Of a DNA stretch of 64,000 bases, positions 55,466-64,000 are shown piece after piece. The notes below the pieces were generated by a model. The model was not told where the DNA came from, made no database searches, and saw only the letters and a program-made list of their open reading frames with translations. Position numbers and translations under genes: made by a program. Location of the stretch: positions 38,170,868 to 38,234,867 of the forward strand of contig CM034544.1 of assembly GCA_020002185.1 (NCBI GenBank), written 5' to 3'. Source of the DNA: Paraescarpia echinospica (Eukaryota; Annelida; Polychaeta; Sabellida; Siboglinidae). The stretch's first letter is position 1. Every line of letters begins with the position of its first letter.

Positions 55466-58307
55466 ATTCGCAGGGGGGACTCACAGAAAAGCCTGAAAAT
55501 GGAGGCATAGATAAAGACAGCACAAATAAATCAGCAAATAACAGTGTGGAAAACTCTTCTGAAGCTGGATATAAATGTGTTTGTTTAAATGCAAGGAGTA
55601 TAGTAAACAAAAGAAATGAACTAAACATTATGGTAGACGATATTGACCCTCATATAATATGTATAACCGAATCCTGGACCACCACCGATATATCAGATGC
55701 TGAATTGGGACAGACAGGATATGTAATGTTTAGAAAAGATAGAATAGGAAGAAAGGGAGGTGGAGTTATTTTATATATAAAGAATATATTCAGGCTTATG
55801 AAATAAAATTAGAAAGAGAAGCAGATTGCGAAGAAGCTGTTTGGTGTAACATAGTTACAGGAAACTCAACGTTAACAGTTGGGTTAGTTTATCGAAGTCC
55901 AAACATAAGCATAGAAGAGAATGAAAAAATACAAAACGCTATAAGGGAAGTAAGCAAACGGGACTGTATTATTATGGGGGATTTTAACCACGGGCATATA
56001 CAATGGAAATCTCTACAGAGTATGGGGAGTGAGGACCACAAGTTTTTAGTTTTAGTTCAAGATACATTCCTTTCTCAACATGTGCTAGAACCAACCAGGG
56101 GTGATAATGTGTTAGACATAGTTTTGTCCTCACAGAATGAATTAGTTGACAATGTCAAGATATGTGAGCCACTGGGGAGTAGCGATCACAACCAGATACA
56201 TTTTACCATCAAAGTAAAATCAGAAAGGAATAGTAAAAAGCAGTATAGGAGAAATTTCCTCAAAGGAAGGTATAAGGACATGAGGAAATATTTAGCAAAG
56301 ATAGACTGGAACAACACACTGAAAAATAAGACGGCAACAGAATGCTGGAATGTATTAAAGAGTGAAATTAAGTGCATAGTCGATAAATTTGTACCCTTCA
56401 AAAAACAAGGAAAACGGTCCAAAAAGAAACACTTATCGAAAGAAGCCATTAGAAAAATTAAGTACAAACAAATGATGTGGAAGTCATATAGATGTACTGG
56501 AAATGATGAAGACTACAACAGTTATAAAGAAGCACTTAACCAAGCTACAGCTGAAATTAGAAATTCAAAGAGAAGCTATGAACAACAATTAGCTAGTAAT
56601 ATAAAACATGACAGCAAGAGTTTTTATGCGTATGTTCGAAGCAAACAGAAAGTTCAAGATGAAGTCGGTCCTCTAGAAGGTAGTGCTGGAAATATAATAT
56701 CAGAGGGATTCTTAATGGCAGAATACCTGAATGAGTACTTTAGTTCAGTATTTACCAGGGAAGATATTAGTTCACTGCCAGTACCAGAGGCTAAGTTCAA
56801 GGGGGCAGATTCAGACTATTTAGGAAAATTAATTGTAAACCCGGAAATGGTAGGTAAAAAAATAAGGGCTATGAAGGATAATAAATCACCTGGAGTGGAT
56901 GGTATTCCACCCAAACTACTATTGGAAATTGTAGAACAAATTAGCATACCGCTTGCAACAGTTTTCAATTTGTCATTAGAAGAGGGAGTGGTTCCTTTAG
57001 AATGGAAAGAAGCAAACATTATACCGTTATTCAAAAAAGGTTCGAGAAACAAGTCAGAGAACTATAGACCAGTGAGTTTAACATCAGTGATTTGTAAATT
57101 GTTAGAAAGACTAATTAAAGATCACATGGTGGATTTTCTTGTTAAACAAAACTTGATAAACCCATCTCAACATGTTTTTTTAAAGCGAGGTCATGCTTAA
57201 CAAATATGTTATGTTTTTTGGAAGACATCACTAAGTGGGTAGATGAGGGATCACCGGTAGATATCGTCTACTTAGATTTTCAAAAAGCTTTCGACAAAGT
57301 ACCACATCAAAGATTACTGCTTAAACTAAAGGCCCATGGCATAGGAAATGGTATAATAAACTGGATAGAACAATGGCTGATTGACAGAAGACAACGTGTA
57401 GTAGTTGATGGGGAGGCTTCAAACTGGAAATCGGTATTGAGTGGGGTACCAGATTAGGTCCTATATTATTCTTAATATATATCAACGATTTGGATGATGA
57501 AATAACAAGCAAGGTGTTGAAATTTGCAGATGATACAAAAGTGTTTAGAAGGATTAAAAGTGATGGAGATAGACAGCATTTACAAGATGATCTTGACAGG
57601 TTGATCAAATGGTCTGAAAAGTGGCAAATGCTGTTCAATTTTGGGAAATGTCAATGCCTCCACACAGGACATGGGAACGAAAAAGTAGAATATACAATAC
57701 AAAAGAAAAGGACTTAGGGTTAACCATTAGTGCTGATATGAAGGTTTCTGAGCAGTGCGGAATTGCAGCTTCAAAGGGAAATCAAATCCTTGGATTAATT
57801 AGGCGAAACATAACGTATAAGGAAAAAGAGCTAATAATACCGCTGTACAAAACAATAGTTAGGCCTCATTTAGAATATTGTATTCAAGCGTGGAGGCCAT
57901 ATCGCAGGAAGGACATAGATATGCTAGAAAGAGTGCAGAGGAGAGCAACTAAAATGATACCAAAACTGAGGGATCTTAGTTACGAAATACGCCTAAAAAA
58001 ATGCGGTTTAACAACACTAGAGACCAGGAGATTGAGAGGAGATCAGATAGAAGTGTTTAAAATATTGAAGAGTTATGAAAATATTGATAGAAATATTTTT
58101 TTCTCAGTTAAGAAAGATAGAAGGACTAGAGGACATGAACTTACATTGGCAAAGGAGCAGAGTAGATTGGATATAAGAAAGTTTTCATTTTCACAAAGGA
58201 CTGTAAATGAATGGAACAGATTACCTGCTGATTGTGTGGGTGCTAGTAGCGTGAATATGTTTAAAAATAAAATCGACACATACCTCAGACGGGCGGGATA
58301 CACATAG
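55456..58307 (+). pseudogene. CR1 ORF2 (APE endonuclease + reverse transcriptase), copy C
   Basis: Endonuclease: YKCVCLNARSIVNKRNELN (conserved Asn), ITESW (Glu), VYRSPN, MGDFNHGHIQW (Asp/Asn) and SSDHNQIHF (Asp/His). RT: DNKSPGVDGIPPKLL (56880), EANIIPLFKKGSRNKSENYR, VYLDFQKAFDKVPHQR (57260-57310), LKFADDTKVF (FADD intact, 57520-57550). C-terminus: PHLEYCIQAWRPYRRKD and VNEWNRLPADCVG, ending with a stop at 58305. Lesions: a frameshift near 55785, another in a T-run near 57175, a 10-nt deletion near 57448 that removes the QGSV box, and a frameshift near 57700. There is no in-frame ATG before 55630, which lies inside the endonuclease domain; this is why a frameshift entry is attractive. Confidence 0.9.
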
Positions 58308-58734
58308 ATAAAAGGGTCGGACTCTCGATAAGCCAAAGGGCTTCCTTGTCCACCTGCCACCTAGAGTTAATTCTCTGGGTGGCAATCTTGTTAAATCTTG
58401 TTAAATCATGCTTCGACAGATTAAGCGAACAGATTACGATCACAGTCATTCAGCACGTTCTGACCGCGACTTTGTAGTATTCGATAACATTATTTAATCT
58501 TCCTAACGATGTCATCAACGTATGCCAGTTCATGCCAGCAATTGTCTCCTAGCAAACGGTTATGCTGCAGATCGTTGTCAAACATCAACAACTAAACTGT
58601 TATATTACATATCTAAGACCATAAACAAATATTGTAACGCTTACAATACGACGGTAGCTTGGATTAAAAAGCACAGTAAAGCCTAATCACAAAAAGTACC
58701 ACGGCACACCGGTTGAGAAACACAGGCTTAGATC

Positions 58735-60395
58735 ATATTACAAGAATGATCGTCTTCCTTAGACCCCCATTACTGTGTATATGATGGATATAACACAATA
58801 ACGTTACACTATGACGGATCTAAACTTGGTGTATAGACAATTTGTCTTATAACCTCTAAGAACAAATAATTATTTTATAACATCCAAGCTTACTCTAATT
58901 AATAAATAATTTAATTAAGTAATTAATATTTTCATGTAGGCTGATCAGTCAGCGGCGAGGAATTTTCATTGTGAACCCACGTGGCGCCATGTAAAGAATA
59001 GTGATATCTAGCGGGTACCTTGAGCTCATAAATAAGAACTGTACAATGGTGTCCGTCAGATGAAGCTATATTTTGCTCTGTCGACGACGTTTTGTTTGTT
59101 TGGGGATTGATTACTATAAATAGTTGCGTCAGCCATATTGAGACGATATAACGTTTGTTTAACTTGTTGCTTCCTGTTTTTATAAACACATGCCTGATGG
59201 TTCATGTACTTCTACACTTGCCACCGTTGGGGACGACAACCCCTTCGCTTCCCACCCCAAACACGCAAGTCCGGTCAGTGTTCTGCAATAAAATCTGACG
59301 GATTATTTGATTGATTATCCATTTGTACTATGATACATATCGACAGACACAAGCCGTCTGTTTCTGTCGCTTTCTGCACTGATATTGGCTTCAGCTATTA
59401 ATGTCGCGTGGAGTACCGACGTATATAATCATATAATAATCAATCCCGTAATATCAGAAATGTATGTCAGCCAAACTACCTAAATCTAAAACTGCCTACT
59501 ATTAACGCAGTTTTCTAATTGTACTTTGTTTCATATGTGTCATATATGTTATGATTTTAATTATTTATTTGATATATTTATTTACTTTTATGTATTTGTC
59601 TTTAATTATTATTATTTTAAATTATCAATCAATCAATAAAACATTACAATCCATCCGTGGACACACTACTCACGAATGTATCACCTCCCGAATATTATAT
59701 GTGGGTTTATCTGAAGGGACAATGTAAAACTTCTTTATTTATCTAAGTCGAATTACTACCTTTGCTCGGTGGTTTACATGTTTATAGTAAACATTGGTTT
59801 AAATACATTTACACATCGACGTACGTAGTGTTGATATGACCCACTTGTAAGACCTGTGTCCGTCCCTGTCTGAAGGCGACGACGACTGCTGGAAACGTAG
59901 ACGTTGGTAGAAACGCAAGGAGTAAACACGTCAAACTCTTTTTAAGCACCAGTGACTTTATTATGGTGAAGTGAACGCAAGGGTTAAAGTGATTTATTTT
60001 TGTATAGCCAACATCCATACAATTCCCAACCACGGATTCTCTTCTTCTTCCATCGCGTCGTTCACCTAGCACCCAATTTTCTTTCCACTGCAACATTTCC
60101 TGACGTTGTACAAGAAGACGTCAATGGCCGGCTGAAAGGGGGTGAAGACGTGCTTGTAGTCACGGGAGTATTGCTGGCACGACTTTCTTTTTGATGTCTC
60201 GTGGTGATTCAAGTAGTCGGTCACACACTTTTTGGAACATTAGATGTCGTTTGGCGCAAATTGCGTGGGTGGCTGAATACAACATGGGTTGATGATTTCA
60301 GACATATTAATATTATAGAAGGACTTTTTTAACATGTATATACACAAACCCACACTAGACTAGGACACCAGCTCACGCACTCGAAAACGCACTCG
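58735..60395. other. No gene recognised
   Basis: Mixed AT-rich sequence. A minus-strand frame at 59809-60096 is open but has no recognisable motif. TCAATCAATCAATAAA near 59623 resembles a LINE-type tail without a recognisable body. Confidence 0.35.
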
Positions 60396-60404
60396 TACAT
60401 ACAC

Positions 60405-60503
60405 TGTATCAAACACACACGCACTCACACGCACATACGCACATATACACTCTCACTCACGCAGCAATACACACACGCACACACACAGCAACACACAAAC
60501 ACA

Positions 60504-60583
<80 letters not shown>

Positions 60584-60585
60584 TG
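60405..60585. repeat. (CA)n microsatellite
   Basis: A long pure CA run (about 60505-60580), preceded by ACACGC units. The Cys/Val-rich minus-strand frame over it is an artefact. Confidence 0.95.
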
Positions 60586-60699
60586 AATAAACTGAGTTAG
60601 TCATACTCCCGGTGTTGCCAGGCGAAAAAAGACCGTTTAAACATTGCATCAAATAAACTACATATTTTGAAGACGGCGTTGTGTTACAATCACGTAAAC

Positions 60700-60815
60700 C
60701 AAACAACCAACCGACGACCGACGACCGACCGACCGACCGACCGACAGACCAACCAAACAACCAAACAACCAACCAACTAACACACAAACCAAACAAACAA
60801 ACAAACAACCAGCAA
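60700..60815. repeat. (CCGA)n and (CAAA)n short repeats
   Basis: CCGACCGACCGA run followed by ACCAACCAAACAAACAAA. Confidence 0.9.
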
Positions 60816-60819
60816 CAGT

Positions 60820-61150
60820 AAATATGACTGCGATTCTGAATGAAATAATCACGGAATCGTAGCGGCGACGAAGGGTATAAGAAATCACGAACTGTCGGAT
60901 GTTTATATATTTCAACAAACAAAATATTTATTCTCGAAGTCTGCGTGATGTCACTATCAACAATAAAGACGAACGTCTTGATGTCCGACTTCAAACACGT
61001 GCTCACACGCATGCACAAACACACCCATGCATACATGCACATATGCACGCACACATACGCCCACACGCAAACAAGTTCACAAGCATGCACTCATTCTCGC
61101 ACGCATGCACATACGAAGATGAGAAACAACAGCGTATGTAGGAGATAAAG
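60820..61150. other. No gene; CA/CATGCA-rich low-complexity DNA
   Basis: ACACGC/CATGCACA imperfect repeats at 60998-61110, up to the candidate LTR. Confidence 0.5.
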
Positions 61151-61324
61151 TGTAATACGTGTGTTGTTGTGTTGCTTGGATGTACTGATAATAGCTATTA
61201 CATGACAGTTGACTATAAGACACGTTAGAAGGAATGAATGTTTAAGCAAAGCCTTAACACGTGAACATCTGAACTCTGACCTCTAGTATAATGAGGTTCT
61301 ATTAAAGCGCGTAATACTACGACA
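61151..61324 (-). repeat. Candidate 3' LTR of Ty3/gypsy element
   Basis: On the minus strand the segment starts TGTCGTAGTATTACG immediately after the polypurine tract and ends CACGTATTACA, a TG...CA-bounded stretch of 174 bp. The 5' partner lies outside the window, so the ends are inferred from PPT position and TG/CA only. Confidence 0.55.
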
Positions 61325-61340
61325 TCTTCCTTTTTTTTTA
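61325..61340 (-). promoter_or_regulatory. Polypurine tract
   Basis: The minus strand reads AAAAAAAAAGGAAGA directly before the LTR TG. It is the expected primer site for plus-strand DNA synthesis in Ty3/gypsy elements. Confidence 0.7.
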
Positions 61341-61482
61341 CAAAAGAAGAGATTATGACTTACTCAAAGTAACTTGTTATAAAGTCTCTGAAATAACTGT
61401 AAACTTGTAAAGAACAACATGCTATAGATTTAACTCTGATATAAGCTATACAGTATGCCTTGCTTACAGTCTTTGTATCTAT

Positions 61483-63240
61483 TCATGCATAACGCTGAGG
61501 CTGCTTAATATGACGACCAGAAAGGGTCACATATAGTCCAGTTGTATTATTTTGAACAATGTTCTCAGCCGAGCCGTCTGTAGTCTTCGTGGGAGTAGTT
61601 GAATTCACAACAGCTGAAGCGGGCTGGACTGTAGTCGGACTGGCAAACGATACTCTCCTGACGATCGGGTGAGTCGAGTTGTCTCGGATTTGATTTCTGT
61701 TTCTTCGGATAGTGCTTGTGCTCGGTGTCGTGAGAATGTACGATCTTGGATTCGGTGTTTTGTCAAGGACCGTAGCAGGTCTCCACCGGCCGTCTTGATC
61801 ACGGAAGCGAACTTCTTGACCGTTGTGCAGAGGCGGGAGATCTCTTGCGTGTTGATCGTGCTGAAACGTCATGTTGACCTGTCGCTCTTGTAGCCTTGTT
61901 CTCATATCGTCATGATCTTGGCGTGTGTCAACGATTTTCGTCAGAAGAGTTGACTGTATTTTGCGACCATTGAGGACCTCTGCTGGACTTGGAAGTTTGC
62001 TGTCAATTGGCGTTGTTCGCAGACACAGTAGCGCCAAGTCGAAATCCTGCCCACTTTGCCTCGCCTTCTTCATGACATGCTTCACGGTTTGGATTTGACG
62101 TTCGATGAAGCCGTTTGAGCGTGGATACCTCGGCGAAGACGTTACGTGTTGGAATGCCATCTTCTTTGACAGATCTGTGTAGCATGCACTGGCGAAATGC
62201 GGGCCATTGTCCGACACGACACGCATAGGAACGCCTGTCTCGCTGAAGATCTGCTTTGTGACAGAAACGACGGTTGAGCTTAGACATGGCTTCGGCATTT
62301 TGCGCACGATAGGAAATGTTGAATAGTAGTCCGCAATGATGAGCCAGTCTGCGTCGTTGAAGAAGAACATGTCTGTACCAACCACTTCCCAAGGTCTACT
62401 CGGTACTTCGTGCGGCTGTAGCGTCTCGTGCTGTTGCGCTGGTTGGTGTTCTTGACAGATGTCACACGACTTGACTGTAGTCTCAATGTCACGATTGATG
62501 TTGATCCAATACACAGAGTCTTTTGCTCTGAGTCTCGTCTTCTCTATGACGAGGTGACCGTAGTGTAGTTTCTCCAGTATGAATATCTGCATGCTCTCAG
62601 GAATAACGACTCGTGTTCCTTTCAGTAGGATACCATCTTCCACGAAGAGTTCATCGCGGAACGACCAGTATGAACGGATGCTAGTTGGCAACTCCTTTAT
62701 TGCTTCGGGCCATCCAGTCACGATCGTTTCTGAGAGTGCTTGCAGAACTGGATCAGCCTTCGTCTTGTTCCTCAGCTCTTGGATGCGTTCATCAGAGAAT
62801 CGGACGAAGTCAACACGAACGTCAAGGTCGATCGTTTCTGTGTTGTGCGTACTTGGAAGACGCGAGAGGGTGTCTGCAAGGACAATGTCCTTTCCTGGTT
62901 GGTATTCAACTTCCATGTCATACCCTTGCAGTTTGAGGAGCATTCTTTGTAGTCGCGGTGGAGAGTTGACAAGACCTTTCTGGATGATCGCAACGGGAGG
63001 CTTGTGGTCCGTGACGACCTTGAACTTGCGTCCGTATAGGTACGTGTGGAACCGTTGTGTGCCAAAAACAATGGCTAGCAACTCTCTCTCAATGCAGGCA
63101 TATCGTTTCTCTGCGCTTGATAGACTCTTCGATGCGTATGCCACCGGTTGGATTACACCAAACTCGTTCTCTTGAAGTAACGCTGCGTCAAGTCCAAGGA
63201 GACTAGCGTCTGTCTGAAGTATGGGCGTTTTGCGTTTGAG
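61483..63240 (-). CDS. Ty3/gypsy pol: RNase H and integrase (open part)
   Basis: The open frame is about 600 codons, numbered from 63291. RNase H (about 21-145) has TDAS (Asp28), YACIERELLA (catalytic Glu at 68 or 70) and VVTDHKPP (Asp95). The H2C2 zinc finger has His243, His246, Cys276 and Cys279. The integrase core has GTDMFF (Asp307), VVSDNG (Asp361) and SNGFIERQ (Glu397). The spacing from Asp361 to Glu397 is exactly DD35E. The C-terminal part (about 455-600) has a GQEVRFRDQDGRWRPATVL segment like the GPY/F region, then a Thr/Pro-rich tail. Integrase inserts the cDNA into host DNA. The true polyprotein start is upstream; a frameshift near 63235 cuts this part off from RT. Confidence 0.9.
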   Translation of the reverse strand, partial: LKRKTPILQTDASLLGLDAALLQENEFGVIQPVAYASKSLSSAEKRYACIERELLAIVFGTQRFHTYLYGRKFKVVTDHKPPVAIIQKGLVNSPPRLQRMLLKLQGYDMEVEYQPGKDIVLADTLSRLPSTHNTETIDLDVRVDFVRFSDERIQELRNKTKADPVLQALSETIVTGWPEAIKELPTSIRSYWSFRDELFVEDGILLKGTRVVIPESMQIFILEKLHYGHLVIEKTRLRAKDSVYWININRDIETTVKSCDICQEHQPAQQHETLQPHEVPSRPWEVVGTDMFFFNDADWLIIADYYSTFPIVRKMPKPCLSSTVVSVTKQIFSETGVPMRVVSDNGPHFASACYTDLSKKMAFQHVTSSPRYPRSNGFIERQIQTVKHVMKKARQSGQDFDLALLCLRTTPIDSKLPSPAEVLNGRKIQSTLLTKIVDTRQDHDDMRTRLQERQVNMTFQHDQHARDLPPLHNGQEVRFRDQDGRWRPATVLDKTPNPRSYILTTPSTSTIRRNRNQIRDNSTHPIVRRVSFASPTTVQPASAVVNSTTPTKTTDGSAENIVQNNTTGLYVTLSGRHIKQPQRYA

Positions 63241-63995
63241 GTGACAAGATGTTTCATACCATCGAAGCAACTTTGATGATGCGGTTCCCACATGAACATG
63301 CTGTCTTCTTTCAGTAGATCTCGAAGCAATGAAGCCTTGTCAGCTAAGTTCGGGATGAATGGGCTCAAGAAGGTCATGAGTCCAAGAAACTGCTGAAGCT
63401 CTTTCTTGTCTCGAGGTGGTGGTGTGTCTTGCAAATCGCGGATCCTGTCCGGATCAAGTTTGATGCCATCAATGCCGTAGATGAGGCCAAAGAAACTAAC
63501 ACTGCTCTCCTTGACAAGGAGATCAGACAAGCCGAATGGAAGTCGCTTGATGGCACATCGACCGTAAGGAGATTGAAACGTAGTGAGGAGTTGAGAGTCC
63601 TTATGAAGCTGGACACCCTAGTATCCGGCTTTGGCGTCAAGTTTGGAGAAATATTTTGCTCCTGTGAACTTGTGATTAAGTTCTTCCAACGTAGGAGTTT
63701 TGTGGTGCGGTCTCTTCAGTGCCTGATTCAAGAACTTGGGGTCCAAACATATTCTTAGGCTCCCATCTTTCTTCTTTGCATATGCCACGCTTGAGACCCA
63801 CTCTGTTGGCTCATTCTCGTGCACTTTGCGTATGACGTCATTTTCCACCATGGAGTCAAGACTGCTTTTGATAGCATCTTTTAGCGCAATTGGTGTCTTT
63901 CTTGGAGGATTTACGCGAGGAGGAACTGCGGGATCCACCACCAACTTCACTTCACCAGGAAAACAGCCGATTCTGTCAAACTGTTCTGGATACAT
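63153..63995 (-). pseudogene. Ty3/gypsy reverse transcriptase, inactivated
   Basis: The frame reads KLVVDPAVPPRVNPPRK, KKDGSLRICLDPKFLNQAL (fingers) and FSKLDAKAGY (catalytic Asp). Then a TAG stands where Trp is expected (63618-63620), followed by FQSPYGRCAIKRLPFGLS. From there it jumps directly to KESSVSFFGLIYG, so roughly 80 residues are missing, including the YxDD box with two catalytic Asp residues. The thumb (DLQDTPPPRDKKELQQFLGL) follows in the same frame. A frameshift near 63235 separates it from RNase H. Confidence 0.88.
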
Positions 63996-64000
63996 TCTAG

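Larger units (their letters stand above)
53694..58407 (+). mobile_element. CR1-type LINE, copy C (near full length)
   Basis: Starts GAGGCTATATTTTGCGGAG, with a 590-bp 5' UTR, an open ORF1 (54284-55465) and a broken ORF2 (55456-58307). The 3' UTR ends in CTTGTTAAATCTTGTTAAAT. CTTCGA at 53690-53695 and 58411-58416 may be a short target duplication, or chance. It is the most complete of the three copies. Confidence 0.92.
53306..58733. mobile_element. Short hAT-like element hosting CR1 copy C
   Basis: An exact 8-bp duplication GCTTAGAT lies at 53306-53313 and 58726-58733, the length used by hAT transposons. The ends are inverted: the left begins CATTGCTTCTCAACC and the right, reverse-complemented, CTGTGTTTCTCAACC, close to the common hAT end CAGTGNTTCTCAACC. 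A further CGTGGTAC is shared a little inside. Without the CR1 insert the element is about 700 bp with no transposase frame, so it is non-autonomous. The CR1 inserted later. Confidence 0.82.
61151..64000 (-). mobile_element. Ty3/gypsy retrotransposon, 3' half
   Basis: The order on the minus strand is RT (to window edge), RNase H, integrase, PPT and LTR, which is the Ty3/gypsy order (integrase last). Gag, protease and the 5' LTR lie beyond 64000. The pol is broken in RT but the RNase H-integrase frame is open. Confidence 0.9.

Noticed and set aside
59809..60096. Open frame of 95 codons, minus strand
   Set aside because: No recognisable domain; low-complexity and stop-rich surroundings suggest chance.

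Overview
This is a window of animal nuclear DNA. Genes are sparse and interrupted, there is evidence of introns and a rhodopsin-like GPCR, and about a third of the window is transposon debris: CR1, RTE and L2-like LINEs, Ty3/gypsy and tyrosine-recombinase retroelements, and P-type, hAT-like and other inverted-repeat DNA transposons. Microsatellites and minisatellites are abundant. A remnant of an invertebrate-type lysozyme points to a non-vertebrate, probably marine, metazoan. I cannot place it more precisely.

Layout. 1-1.7 kb: a decayed Ty3/gypsy gag next to a decayed LINE, both minus. 3.1-4.2 kb: the only apparently intact host gene, an orphan class A GPCR (minus). 4.7-5.7 kb: a long CT microsatellite and a 53-bp minisatellite. 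6.0-7.9 kb: a DNA transposon with about 160-bp terminal inverted repeats and a decayed gene. 10.1-14.2 kb: an old LINE split by an RTE-clade LINE (minus) that has a tRNA-like 5' head and a 7-bp target duplication. 14.2-23.3 kb: mostly non-coding, with several satellites. 23.3-25.1 kb: an L2-like LINE (minus). 25.6-27.9 kb: a THAP/P-type transposon remnant with inverted repeats and near-perfect target duplications. 28.6-37.4 kb: two CR1 copies head to head (A minus, B plus), then a decayed exon of a conserved unnamed module. 40.8-44.2 kb: a gag plus tyrosine-recombinase element lacking most of its reverse transcriptase (minus). 44.9-46.5 kb: another LINE (plus). 49.7-50.5 kb: an i-type lysozyme pseudogene. 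50.9-51.8 kb: a LINE 3' fragment (minus). 53.3-58.7 kb: a short hAT-like element with a nearly full-length CR1 (copy C) inside it. 61.15-64 kb: the 3' half of a Ty3/gypsy element (LTR, polypurine tract, integrase, RNase H, broken RT; minus), which runs off the window.

Most informative points. CR1 copy C keeps an open ORF1 (zinc finger plus SGNH-type esterase). The junction to ORF2 is the heptamer U_UUA_AAC directly followed by the UAG stop, with ORF2 in the -1 frame. This suggests ORF2 was made by programmed -1 frameshifting. The tRNA-like head of the RTE element lies inside the same target duplication as the rest of the element, so the two moved as one unit. None of the mobile elements looks autonomous now: each has stops, frameshifts or lost catalytic motifs.

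Boundaries and family names rest on reading the sequence and on remembered family motifs. No database search was run.
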